Source: Kordia sp. (lineage in GTDB: Bacteria; Bacteroidota; Bacteroidia; Flavobacteriales; Flavobacteriaceae). From it: a stretch of 64,000 bases of DNA. A program made the translations under genes and the position numbers. Below, piece by piece: positions 54,007-64,000 of this stretch (within the stretch, counting starts at the first letter, position 1; each line of letters begins with the position of its first letter). The notes under the pieces were generated by a model. The model worked only from the letters and a program-made list of their open reading frames with translations. It was not told the origin of the DNA and made no database searches. The stretch covers positions 62,001 through 126,000 of the forward strand of contig NVVR01000007.1 in assembly GCA_002733415.1 (NCBI GenBank). The letters run 5' to 3'.

Positions 54007-54969
54007 GCTGTTGATAAAATTTAACACTTCTACTTTGGCTAATTTTTTAGCAGTATTATCGCCGTTCATTGTCCCTCCGAAGTCAAATTCATAAACTTTA
54101 TTATTGATAGTCATTTTGCCTACTCTTTCTGATGTGTCAGAATTAGAATCAGGGTTTCTAGAAATCAGGTGACCTGCATTTTCATATTGAATGTTTTTAC
54201 ACGGATATTTAAAATGATTATCATACAGCCTTTTTTCTATCATGTTAGCCATGATCGAAGAAGGCCAGACCGCATCATTTTTACCAGAGAATAATAAAAT
54301 AGGGCCATTTATTTTTTCAACTTTAATTATTGCATTTTCTAAATAATCTTGCTTTTTTAAACCTATTGTCCAATATTCTAAAGAGTTTATCTTTGAGAAA
54401 TTTTCCCCAGAAATTTTATTCATTGGAATATATGGTATTGCGTACCCCTTATATTTCCAACTTGCTTTAATAGTATCTGAATTATATGGTAAAACAGTAT
54501 TCGACCACGAAACGGAGCTAGGAGAATATGCTATTACTCCATTTATTAATTTAGGAAAAGTTGAACCAAGTATAAGTGCTAATTCTGAATTTCTGGAAGC
54601 TCCCATAACAATGATTTTATTTGGGTTAACTTCAGGTTGTTTTTTTAGCCATATGATTGCTTTTTTAAAATATTCTAACGGAATTTCTTCTGGTAATTTA
54701 GGCAAATTATCGTTTCCTGTATATGGTAATGATAGCCCAACGAAGTCTTTGGATGCAAATTGTTCGCTCCAATAATTTCCCCACTGACTTCCACCAAGTA
54801 AGATTATTGCGGTTTTATTTTTAATGTTTGGTTTCGCAAAATAATTAGCTTGAAATCCATTTTGGTTGATGCTTTTTGGTTTAATTCCATCAAAAAGTAA
54901 GCTATCTATTATAAAGTATGATATGAATAAGAGTATAACTACTCCTATGCTAATAATATATTTTTTCAT
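54001..54969 (-). CDS. Alpha/beta hydrolase, acyl-CoA thioesterase (BAAT C-terminal)-like
   Basis: Exported or membrane-anchored hydrolase of 322 residues. The N-terminus MKKYIISIGVVILLFISYFI is a hydrophobic anchor. The nucleophile elbow IVMGASRNSELAL (Ser near residue 149) matches BAAT-type thioesterases, ILLFSGKNDAVWP supplies the Asp loop, and NAGHLI the His. Natural substrate not predictable. Confidence 0.78.
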   Translation of the reverse strand: MKKYIISIGVVILLFISYFIIDSLLFDGIKPKSINQNGFQANYFAKPNIKNKTAIILLGGSQWGNYWSEQFASKDFVGLSLPYTGNDNLPKLPEEIPLEYFKKAIIWLKKQPEVNPNKIIVMGASRNSELALILGSTFPKLINGVIAYSPSSVSWSNTVLPYNSDTIKASWKYKGYAIPYIPMNKISGENFSKINSLEYWTIGLKKQDYLENAIIKVEKINGPILLFSGKNDAVWPSSIMANMIEKRLYDNHFKYPCKNIQYENAGHLISRNPDSNSDTSERVGKMTINNKVYEFDFGGTMNGDNTAKKLAKVEVLNFINSL

Positions 54970-55027
54970 GTTGAATAATGAGTATTACAATTTACTAAAC
55001 TAAGTTGGTGGTTTATTGAAAATAATA

Positions 55028-55414
55028 TTATTTCTCCATTTTGTTGGCTAAAAATGAAATTTGCAATTCAATACGTTTGAGTTCTCTTTTTAAGCTGTTT
55101 TTATCCATTTGATTCCAAAGAAATAATTTGAGCATTGAAATAATTAGCATACAGAAAGTCCCTGCTACTCCCCATTTGATAAGTTCATTGGTGACGTCAG
55201 TATTGAAAAATTGTATTCCGCAGTATATAAAAAATCCAAACACTGACATAATAACGATATTCATGATTAAGATTATCCATTTCATTTTGCCTTCAAACAA
55301 ACCACCGAGCATTTGGAATAAGTTTTGCTCGTCTAAATCGGTATAGAATTTTGCTTCTTCTTTTGTTAATGCTTCTTTAATTAACGCATCTATTTTTTCT
55401 GTCTCGTTACTCAT
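55028..55414 (-). CDS. DUF6768-like membrane protein, partner of an ECF sigma factor
   Basis: The 128 residues begin MSNETEKIDALIKEALTKEE and continue LDEQNLFQMLGGLFEGKMKW, with two hydrophobic helices (about 46-66 and 83-102) and a basic C-terminus. It resembles small Bacteroidota membrane proteins found beside sigma factors. It starts about 90 bases after the ECF sigma gene on the same strand, which suggests an anti-sigma or linked role. Inference from position. Confidence 0.7.
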   Translation of the reverse strand: MSNETEKIDALIKEALTKEEAKFYTDLDEQNLFQMLGGLFEGKMKWIILIMNIVIMSVFGFFIYCGIQFFNTDVTNELIKWGVAGTFCMLIISMLKLFLWNQMDKNSLKRELKRIELQISFLANKMEK

Positions 55415-55455
55415 AATTTTTTGATTTTTAATACCGTCTGTGGTTTGACTCCTCG

Positions 55456-55473
55456 TCCCGATAGCTATCGGGA
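55456..55473. repeat. Perfect 18-base palindrome between sigma and DUF6768 genes
   Basis: TCCCGATAGCTATCGGGA is an exact palindrome with a few T after it. Palindromes of this kind are dispersed in marine flavobacterial genomes. It may attenuate transcription from the sigma gene into the DUF6768-like gene. Confidence 0.65.
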
Positions 55474-55503
55474 TTTCTTGAGCTAAAAAGGGTGTTTGTT
55501 AAT

Positions 55504-56061
55504 TCATGTCTCGTGTGCTTTCAACGAGGGTATTGATTGTTTTTTTAATTTCTCTCTCGCATAAAACAAACGTGATTTTACAGTTCCTTTTGAAAGACCT
55601 AGCATACTGCTAATCTGTTTTAACGAATAGCTTTCAATGTAAAATAAGCGCAATACAGTTTGCTGAATGTCTGGTAGTTTTTTTATAGCAAGTAGTACTT
55701 TTTTACTGTCTTCAGAAATGTTGCTTTCTTCAGAAAAACTATTTAATACCTGATGGTAATCTTTCTGTTGTTCCAGCGTTTTACTTTTTTCCCTAGTCCA
55801 ATCGATTGCTTTTCTACAAACAATAGTTAAAGCCCAATAGCCAAATTTTTCAGGATCATTTAAATTATTTAGTTTATGAATGATAATATTCCAGCTATCC
55901 TGAGCAATATCCTTGGCAGCATCTTTATCTTTTGTATACCAATAGGCTTGTTTACAAAATTTTTCATGCCATTGTTCAACCAGAATTGCAATGGCTTTTT
56001 TGTTTCCTGATTGGTATGCTAAAACTAATTTAGCGTCGGATATATTGTTCGATTTTTTCAT
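55504..56061 (-). CDS. ECF sigma-70 family RNA polymerase sigma factor
   Basis: 185-residue group IV sigma factor. Region 2 includes EQWHEKFCKQAYWYTKDKDA, DIAQDSWNIIIHKLNNLND and WALTIVCRKAIDWTREK. Region 4 has LPDIQQTVLRLFYIESYSLK and the recognition helix SMLGLSKGTVKSRLFYAREK. It is the Sigma70_r2/r4 ECF type common in Bacteroidota, distinct from the one at 38140. The DUF6768-like protein downstream is the likely partner. Confidence 0.92.
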   Translation of the reverse strand: MKKSNNISDAKLVLAYQSGNKKAIAILVEQWHEKFCKQAYWYTKDKDAAKDIAQDSWNIIIHKLNNLNDPEKFGYWALTIVCRKAIDWTREKSKTLEQQKDYHQVLNSFSEESNISEDSKKVLLAIKKLPDIQQTVLRLFYIESYSLKQISSMLGLSKGTVKSRLFYAREKLKKQSIPSLKAHET

Positions 56062-58623
<2,562 letters not shown>

Positions 58624-58645
58624 CAAGTCATAATATGACCATACT

Positions 58646-58681
58646 AAAAAGGCAGTCTATAATGTAAGACTGTCTTTTTAT
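58646..58681 (+). terminator. Intrinsic terminator after katG
   Basis: AAAAAGGCAGTCT pairs with AGACTGTCTTTTT (one G-T pair) around ATAATGTA. Its symmetric A/T flanks allow it to work in both directions. Confidence 0.88.
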
Positions 58682-58714
58682 GTTTTAGATGCCAGTAATG
58701 AATGCAATTTTAAA

Positions 58715-59008
58715 TTAAGAATTTATTATTTGTCCTTTTGAATAATTAATCATGTCAAGTAACATATCGATAATATTCTCGGACTTTCCTTTTATAAGTT
58801 TTTGGTATTTACAAACCGAAACGATTCCTGTTTCAACTTGGTATACAATAATTCCAATATTATTATTTTGAGGTAGACTAATAATTTTTATTTGATTCAT
58901 AGTTGTGCCTTTACCATCAGAGTATAAACATTTCATTTCCCAAGAAATATTTTTATGTTTAGTGGTGAAGTTATTTAATAAATTAAAAATTGTTCCTCTT
59001 TCATTCAT
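58715..59008 (-). CDS. Small protein of unknown function
   Basis: A 97-residue frame beginning MNERGTIFNLLNNF. I do not recognise it. It contains alternating polar/hydrophobic stretches (IKIISLPQNN, IGIIVYQVETGIVSVCKY) that suggest a small beta-rich cytosolic fold and no signal peptide or membrane helix. It is preceded by about 150 AT-rich bases. Codon use resembles neighbours, so it is probably real. Confidence 0.5.
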   Translation of the reverse strand: MNERGTIFNLLNNFTTKHKNISWEMKCLYSDGKGTTMNQIKIISLPQNNNIGIIVYQVETGIVSVCKYQKLIKGKSENIIDMLLDMINYSKGQIINS

Positions 59009-59156
59009 TAAGTATGGACAATGTATAGTTACTTAAAGATACAAAAAAATGATGGAATTTGCATTTTGTTTAGCTTCAACTGAAAAACAATCGGATACTG
59101 TATTTGTATAACTTGGTTATTAGATATTTATATTTTAATGTTGATAACTTTAGTTT

Positions 59157-60095
59157 TTAGTAGTTGAGTTTTATTTCTTCATATATTTTTTGAGTACATG
59201 GTGTTTTTATGTTTAATTCAGAACCATAATTTATTATTGCTCCTGCAAATAACTCTAACTCATTATGTTCTTTTTTTGAATTGATGTCAAGTTGTAAAGA
59301 AGTTGGGGTTTGAGCAGGAAAACTTGCTGCTTTTTCAAAAGTATTGAGAATGATATTTTGGTCTAATAAAATATCTTTTTTAAGAGCAAGTAATTGTATT
59401 TCTTTCATGATTGCTATCGCCTCTTTTTTTTGTGATTGATCAGAACAGACAAGTCCAATAGAAGAGTTATGCTTAGCTGTAACTAAACCAAAACTTGCAA
59501 TAAATATAAATTTTGTCCAAATATCAATTAACGTATTGTCTTTAAAATTAAAATCAATTCTTGTTTCAGTAATTAAATTGATCACCCAATCAATATCATG
59601 AGAAGGATATTTAGGATCTCTTCCTAAAAAAAGCTTTCCTGTCTTCCCTAGATGTTCTACAATTCCTTTTTCTTTAATATGTGAAGCAACATATACACAA
59701 GAAGGCAGAATGGTGTTATTGGGAATTATTTTCCGTATTCTATCATAAATGTCTGCACCATTCATCATTGGTAATAAAATAGTGTTTTCTGAAATCACTT
59801 CTTTTAATTGTTTACATACCTGTTCAAGGTCATACTCTTTTACACAAATTAATATTAAATCGGGAGATGTTATTTCAGTAATGTTTTGAAGTAATATATC
59901 TGGTTTTGTTGTTTTCACAACATGTTCTTGAGAGAGTAATGTCAACCCTTTCTCTTTTATTATTTCATAGGTTTTACCTCGTGCTATGAATGATATATGA
60001 TGTTGAAGACTTTTTTGGTTAGCTTGATTTATTTTAAAGCCAAAATAACCGCCTACGCCACCAAGTCCTATTATTGAAATATTTTTATTCATCAT
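59157..60095 (-). CDS. Ketopantoate reductase family protein (PanE/ApbA)
   Basis: NADPH-dependent 2-dehydropantoate 2-reductase type. The Rossmann motif IIGLGGVGGYFG is at residues 8-19, and the interdomain segments LLPMMNGAD, DIWTKFIFIASFGLVTA and SLQLDINSKKEHNELELFAG (catalytic Lys and substrate Asn/Ser region) fit. It is 312 residues, a second Met at position 2 being an equal start. The Crp/Fnr gene lies 63 bases upstream on the same strand, and the pair is probably linked. Paralogues may serve other 2-keto acids, so no symbol is assigned. Confidence 0.85.
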   Translation of the reverse strand: MMNKNISIIGLGGVGGYFGFKINQANQKSLQHHISFIARGKTYEIIKEKGLTLLSQEHVVKTTKPDILLQNITEITSPDLILICVKEYDLEQVCKQLKEVISENTILLPMMNGADIYDRIRKIIPNNTILPSCVYVASHIKEKGIVEHLGKTGKLFLGRDPKYPSHDIDWVINLITETRIDFNFKDNTLIDIWTKFIFIASFGLVTAKHNSSIGLVCSDQSQKKEAIAIMKEIQLLALKKDILLDQNIILNTFEKAASFPAQTPTSLQLDINSKKEHNELELFAGAIINYGSELNIKTPCTQKIYEEIKLNY

Positions 60096-60158
60096 GTGTG
60101 ATTTTTTTGCAAATTTCGAAAATTACTGCTTAATCAGCACTTGACAAATGACAAGAAA

Positions 60159-60740
60159 TTACATTTTACTAACGTTCTTCCTGATTCTGCTTAAAGAACT
60201 GTCAGTAACTCCTAAATATGAAGCAATAATTTTAAGAGAAACATTTTGAAAAACATGAGGGTTTTGTTTTAAAAGATTTAAATATCTTGTTTTCGCTTTT
60301 TGACTTACCATTTCAATCATCCTATCATTAAGTTTGGAGTAATTAATAACGAACAATAGTCTGCTAAACTCTCTAAACTCAGGAAGATTATGAAAGTTAG
60401 TTTGCACATTTTCTAAACTTGTCTCCAAAAAAGAGCAATCGCTTAGGGTTTGATAAGTTTCTTTCGTTGGTTGTTGTTTAAAAAATGATAAAAAGTCATT
60501 TACAAAACAGGGGGCAGTATAAATATTTGTAGTAATCTCTTCATTATCTTCGTTTAGTATATATGAACGCATATAACCATGTTCTAAAAAATATGTTTTA
60601 GTACTTATCTTATTTTTAGCTAAAAGGATAGTGTTTTTATCTAATTGAAAGTGTTTGAATGTTTTTGTGATGTTTTGGACAATTTCTTTCTCAATGGGAA
60701 ATAATGAATGAAAATAATTATTTAGTATACGTTTGTCCAT
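60159..60740 (-). CDS. Crp/Fnr family transcriptional regulator
   Basis: 193 residues. The N-terminal cyclic-nucleotide-binding-like beta roll (KNTILLAKNKISTKTYFLEH, YMRSYILNEDNEEITTNI) is followed by a dimer helix and a helix-turn-helix (VSLKIIASYLGVTDSSLSRI, about 168-187). The cAMP-binding Arg/Glu pattern is not obvious, as in many Bacteroidota members that sense other signals. It is upstream of the PanE-like gene on the same strand, a possible target. Confidence 0.85.
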   Translation of the reverse strand: MDKRILNNYFHSLFPIEKEIVQNITKTFKHFQLDKNTILLAKNKISTKTYFLEHGYMRSYILNEDNEEITTNIYTAPCFVNDFLSFFKQQPTKETYQTLSDCSFLETSLENVQTNFHNLPEFREFSRLLFVINYSKLNDRMIEMVSQKAKTRYLNLLKQNPHVFQNVSLKIIASYLGVTDSSLSRIRKNVSKM

Positions 60741-60811
60741 TATTTTCTATTGAGATTGTATAAAATGAGTTATATTTTTTAAAATAAATTTAAACAAAAA
60801 TAATAATTTTA

Positions 60812-63800
60812 TTATTTAATCACAGAAACACGAACTCCTTTACTATGACTTGAAAACTCTGGTGCATACATACTTTGTATAGTAGAAATACCATTAGAGA
60901 AATCTCCAGCATTATTTACACGCACATCATATTCCAATACATAAGTTCCTTTGTTTAATCGATCAAAAAAGAAATGAGTAGCTACATCCTTAGTACTTTG
61001 ATAATATCCAGTTCCATCTTGCCATTTATAACTAGAAATCACATCAACAGGTTCAAAAGTACTTGCACGCATATCTTTTAAATGCACAAATTCAAAATTG
61101 TCTTTTACTTGTAGTTCAATTCGGACAGTAACCAAATCACCTACTTGTAATCTCGGGGCGATAGCCGAAGGTTTGTTTGTCTTGGAATCTTTAATTTTTA
61201 TTAATACTACACCGTTATCTGTATTCTTTTTTATAAACAACTCTTTATGTAACTTAATATCATTCGTGTGTTCTTCATTCGTGATGTTATCCAATTGCTC
61301 AAAATATTGCCAATAGTATCCGCCAAACTGTGTAACTTCAGATGTGTTTTTAATTGAGATGTCTGCCATTTTTGGAGTAATCTCATCTGCATCCCAAGAA
61401 GTTTTAAAATACCCCGTTCCAGCTTCTAACTTAGTTTGCGCTAATTTTTTAGTATTGATTTTCTCATTACCAATTTTAATTTTAGCAGTTCCTTCTATTG
61501 ACAACCAATCACTCCCTTGTAATAACAACGCATAGGTAGCTTCTGTAGTAGCTTTGGTAGTATTCCAATCTTGCTTGCGTTTGTTGTTTAGTAACCAAAT
61601 TTGTAGCTCTTCGATAATATTTTTATCATCAGTAATTTCTGAAAAAGCTTCAATAATTAACGCTTGTGTTTCAATTGGCGCTTCATGCCAATACCAACCT
61701 GATGTGTTGCTTTTCCAATACATTCCTTTTTCTTCGTTAGTAATAGAAGTTTCTTTTAAATGCTCTAGAATTAGCTGAGGTAGCTGTCTGTCGTTAAAAC
61801 GATGCAATATCATACTTAACATGGTCTTTTGTAATAAACTCCTGTTTAACCAATCCTTCTTGGCTTTATTGATATATAGATTCACAATGGCTTTCTCGGA
61901 TTTTTTAAAAGAAACAGTGTTTCTGAAGAAACTACGTGCATACAAATAATGCAATTCATAATTACCTACAGTAATATTTTCAATAGTTTGATATTTTAAT
62001 TTACTATTGTGATTTTCGATAAACTTTGCGTCTAGAAATGTAATAGCTTTCTCAACAATAGACTTCTTTTTATCAGAAGGGTCTATGATCCCTAGATGTT
62101 GTAGGTGTCCGAATCCAGCAACAATATAACGTGTGATATATTCGTTTTCTTTTCCGCCACTAAACCAAGGGAATCCTCCAGAAGAGAGTTGCATTTGTTT
62201 TAGTTTTTTCAAGATGCTTTTTTCATCGGACGCTAGTTTTTCAATATCGAATAATAATCCTAATCGTTTTTTCTTCTCAGCATCTGATTGTGCATCTCGT
62301 AACCATGGCGTTTCAGCGATCAAAATTTGTTTCAACTCCTCATTTTGCTCTAATTTAGAAGTCAGTTTTCCATTAGCTTTCCAAGAATCAAATACCCTTT
62401 TAATTTTCGGATTGCTATTTAAAATATGACTCCCAATACTATTGGCATAATACCTACTAAATGTTTGTTCGGCACATTCGTGTGGGAATTCCATTATATA
62501 AGGCAGACTTTGTATCGCATACCACGCTGGATTAGAAGTGTATTCTAAAGTAAGCTGATGATTACGTAAAGTTGTAGAGGTATTGTTCTTTATTTTATTA
62601 AAGCTGTATGTTTTACTACTGTTGGAGCGCACTGTAATTGGAATACTTTCTGTAACCAACATATTATTGGTTAATACAGGTAATACGTTAGATTCTCCAT
62701 CTGTGAAGTTTCCAGCTTTAGCCAATACTTTATATTCTATTGCTTGTATTCCTTCAGGGATAGTCAATTTCCATGATACAGAAGTGTTTCCTTTTTTATT
62801 GATAGAGAAATCTTGAATAGCATTGCTATTATTTAATTCAGTGTCAATTATTTTTCCGCTAATGGCATCGTATAGTTCTAGTTTTGCAAAACCATTTAAT
62901 GATTTATCAGAAAGATTAGCAATTTTTGTTTGCAAAACAATAGTATCGTTCTCACGTAAAAAACGAGGCGGATTAGGCATCACCATCAGTTCCTTTTGAG
63001 TAACTACATTTTGAGAGAACTTTCCTGAAATCCCAGTTTTTGTATGTCCGAATAATTGTACTTTCCAACGTGTTAAGGCTTCGGGTGTTTCAAACTCAAA
63101 TGTGATATTACCTTTTTTATTCGTTTTTAAATGTGGGTAAAAGAATGCAGTTTCGTTGAGGTTTTTACGAGTAGCAATTGCTTTAAAATCGGGTTCTAAT
63201 TTTATCGGGTTTTCAGGAGGGCCCATAATTGGTTCTGAATTTCCATGAAGGTCATCATTGGCTGATACCTCAGAAATAGTATAGCCAAGGGCTTTACTTT
63301 CACGTTTAATCCCCATAGCTGTGACAACAACGGACTCTAACCCTGCTTCGTTTTCAGAGATTGAACTGTCACCCCTTAAAACAACTCTAGATGATGATCC
63401 AGCAACACCTTTAAAGATATTCAAACTAAACTTAAATAGATTCAGTTTAGTATATTGTTTATCGGAATTTAAATGTGAACTATTTTGTAAATTCATTAAT
63501 CGAAAACTTCTCGTATTAAAACCTCTACTGCTTTTTCTTGCATAATTATTATAGTAATAATCATGAATGTCAATAGTATTTGTCCAGCTGTGAGGTTTAA
63601 ACTGATCCAGGGAAGCGTCGTACATACTTGCAAGTACTTCAGCTTGTGCCCCTTTTTTATTTTTAACAGTAAAACTCCATTTTTCTTTAGCACCAGGTTG
63701 TAGTTTGTCTCTAAAAGTTTTTGTTTCAATGGTTAATTGTTCTTTTGGTTCAGCTAATGAAACAGTAGTAGTTTTAATATGATGTTGATTAAAACGTGCC

Positions 63801-64000
63801 AAAGAGAATTGTAGTAGGACAGAACTACTTGGATTGATAGTTCCTTTATTGAGAGCAGTTAATGGAATGCGAAGTGTTTTATTTCCGTCGAACAGGGCTA
63901 CCAAAGTGGAGCGTCGTTGATTGGCGATCAGGTAGATCGCAATCATTACAGAGGCAGCGTAGGGCGCGAGCCGTACTGTCACGCTTTGCGGCAATCGTGA
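60812..64000 (-). CDS. Alpha-2-macroglobulin family protein, C-terminal part (5' end outside window)
   Basis: The frame stays open to the window edge, so the N-terminal half is missing. It is a probable envelope protease-trapping protein. KTFRDKLQPGAKEKWSF marks the MG domain start. GNSEP..MGPPENP and TAFFYPHLKTNKKGNITFEF mark the bait/A2M regions, HECAEQTFSRYYANS the CxEQ thioester (about 62470-62486), and helical TED and receptor-binding-like domains finish it. Inserted near 63280-63420 are TonB-plug-like pieces (GVAGSSSRVVLRGDSSIS and VVVTAMGIKRESKALGY). The last ~100 bases of the window are GC-rich and encode an atypical segment (TVRLAPYAASVMIAIYL). Confidence 0.88.
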   Translation of the reverse strand, partial: SRLPQSVTVRLAPYAASVMIAIYLIANQRRSTLVALFDGNKTLRIPLTALNKGTINPSSSVLLQFSLARFNQHHIKTTTVSLAEPKEQLTIETKTFRDKLQPGAKEKWSFTVKNKKGAQAEVLASMYDASLDQFKPHSWTNTIDIHDYYYNNYARKSSRGFNTRSFRLMNLQNSSHLNSDKQYTKLNLFKFSLNIFKGVAGSSSRVVLRGDSSISENEAGLESVVVTAMGIKRESKALGYTISEVSANDDLHGNSEPIMGPPENPIKLEPDFKAIATRKNLNETAFFYPHLKTNKKGNITFEFETPEALTRWKVQLFGHTKTGISGKFSQNVVTQKELMVMPNPPRFLRENDTIVLQTKIANLSDKSLNGFAKLELYDAISGKIIDTELNNSNAIQDFSINKKGNTSVSWKLTIPEGIQAIEYKVLAKAGNFTDGESNVLPVLTNNMLVTESIPITVRSNSSKTYSFNKIKNNTSTTLRNHQLTLEYTSNPAWYAIQSLPYIMEFPHECAEQTFSRYYANSIGSHILNSNPKIKRVFDSWKANGKLTSKLEQNEELKQILIAETPWLRDAQSDAEKKKRLGLLFDIEKLASDEKSILKKLKQMQLSSGGFPWFSGGKENEYITRYIVAGFGHLQHLGIIDPSDKKKSIVEKAITFLDAKFIENHNSKLKYQTIENITVGNYELHYLYARSFFRNTVSFKKSEKAIVNLYINKAKKDWLNRSLLQKTMLSMILHRFNDRQLPQLILEHLKETSITNEEKGMYWKSNTSGWYWHEAPIETQALIIEAFSEITDDKNIIEELQIWLLNNKRKQDWNTTKATTEATYALLLQGSDWLSIEGTAKIKIGNEKINTKKLAQTKLEAGTGYFKTSWDADEITPKMADISIKNTSEVTQFGGYYWQYFEQLDNITNEEHTNDIKLHKELFIKKNTDNGVVLIKIKDSKTNKPSAIAPRLQVGDLVTVRIELQVKDNFEFVHLKDMRASTFEPVDVISSYKWQDGTGYYQSTKDVATHFFFDRLNKGTYVLEYDVRVNNAGDFSNGISTIQSMYAPEFSSHSKGVRVSVIK

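Overview
The window is AT-rich (roughly one third G+C) chromosomal DNA from a marine-type member of the Flavobacteriaceae (Bacteroidota), most like Tenacibaculum/Polaribacter relatives. The evidence is the type IX secretion pair porU-porV, type IX (T9SS) C-terminal sorting sequences, a PafA-type phosphatase, a GbsR-like regulator, a PycTM-type membrane domain, a large lipoprotein alpha-2-macroglobulin, and TAnnTTTG promoter -7 elements. The genus is inferred, not demonstrated. No rRNA, tRNA, CRISPR array, prophage or intact insertion sequence was seen.

Layout. 1-5877: end of porU, porV, cdd, then pyruvate dehydrogenase E1-alpha and a two-lipoyl-domain E2. 5978-11605: M28 peptidase lipoprotein, SDR oxidoreductase, SprT-like protease, mannose-1-phosphate guanylyltransferase, DUF389 membrane protein and a transglutaminase-like protein. 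11818-13314: decayed remnant of a secreted T9SS adhesin-like protein. 13343-14846: MlaF/MlaE-type lipid ABC transporter. 14930-17705: PafA phosphatase and a serine hydrolase lipoprotein. 17808-18618: two decayed genes for a coiled-coil exported protein and a small lipoprotein. 18819-22062: asnB carrying a one-base frameshift, a family 2 glycosyltransferase and a methyltransferase. 22169-27060: GAF protein, SRPBCC protein, HD-PycTM fusion and a lipoprotein. 27210-30866: a very large phosphoesterase/kinase-like/beta-barrel protein. 30871-36705: YceI, ProC, a KAS III-like enzyme and GcvP. 36882-38694: UbiA-like membrane protein, small anti-sigma-like protein and an ECF sigma factor. 38731-42632: a compact minus-strand operon of membrane, SRPBCC and DUF2071 proteins next to a GbsR-like regulator. 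42777-44798: M3 peptidase. 45111-46390: about 1.3 kb of decayed tandem copies of the 3' end of purE. 46391-48176: purE and purK. 48620-50884: hpt-adk fusion and obg. 51286-52017: decayed secreted-protein gene. 52153-54969: B12-type radical SAM enzyme and an alpha/beta hydrolase. 55028-56061: DUF6768-like protein with an ECF sigma factor. 56413-60740: katG, a small orphan, PanE-like reductase and Crp/Fnr regulator. 60812-64000: C-terminal part of an alpha-2-macroglobulin.

Most promising observations. (1) The GbsR-like regulator and the first gene of the neighbouring six-gene membrane/SRPBCC/DUF2071 operon are each preceded by the same 24-26 bp palindrome (42025-42048 and 42672-42697). This is strong evidence of a small regulon that I cannot match to a described pathway. 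(2) The 1.2-kb tract downstream of purE is built from four head-to-tail units, each carrying a degenerate copy of the purE 3' end and its terminator. (3) The 1218-residue outer-membrane protein combines a calcineurin-type phosphatase with a kinase-like segment and a barrel. (4) Out-of-order TonB-receptor plug signatures are embedded in the alpha-2-macroglobulin. (5) Five loci are broken. Several breaks are single-base changes in homopolymers, so true gene decay and sequencing error need to be separated. The last ~100 bases jump to about 56% G+C and may be chimeric.
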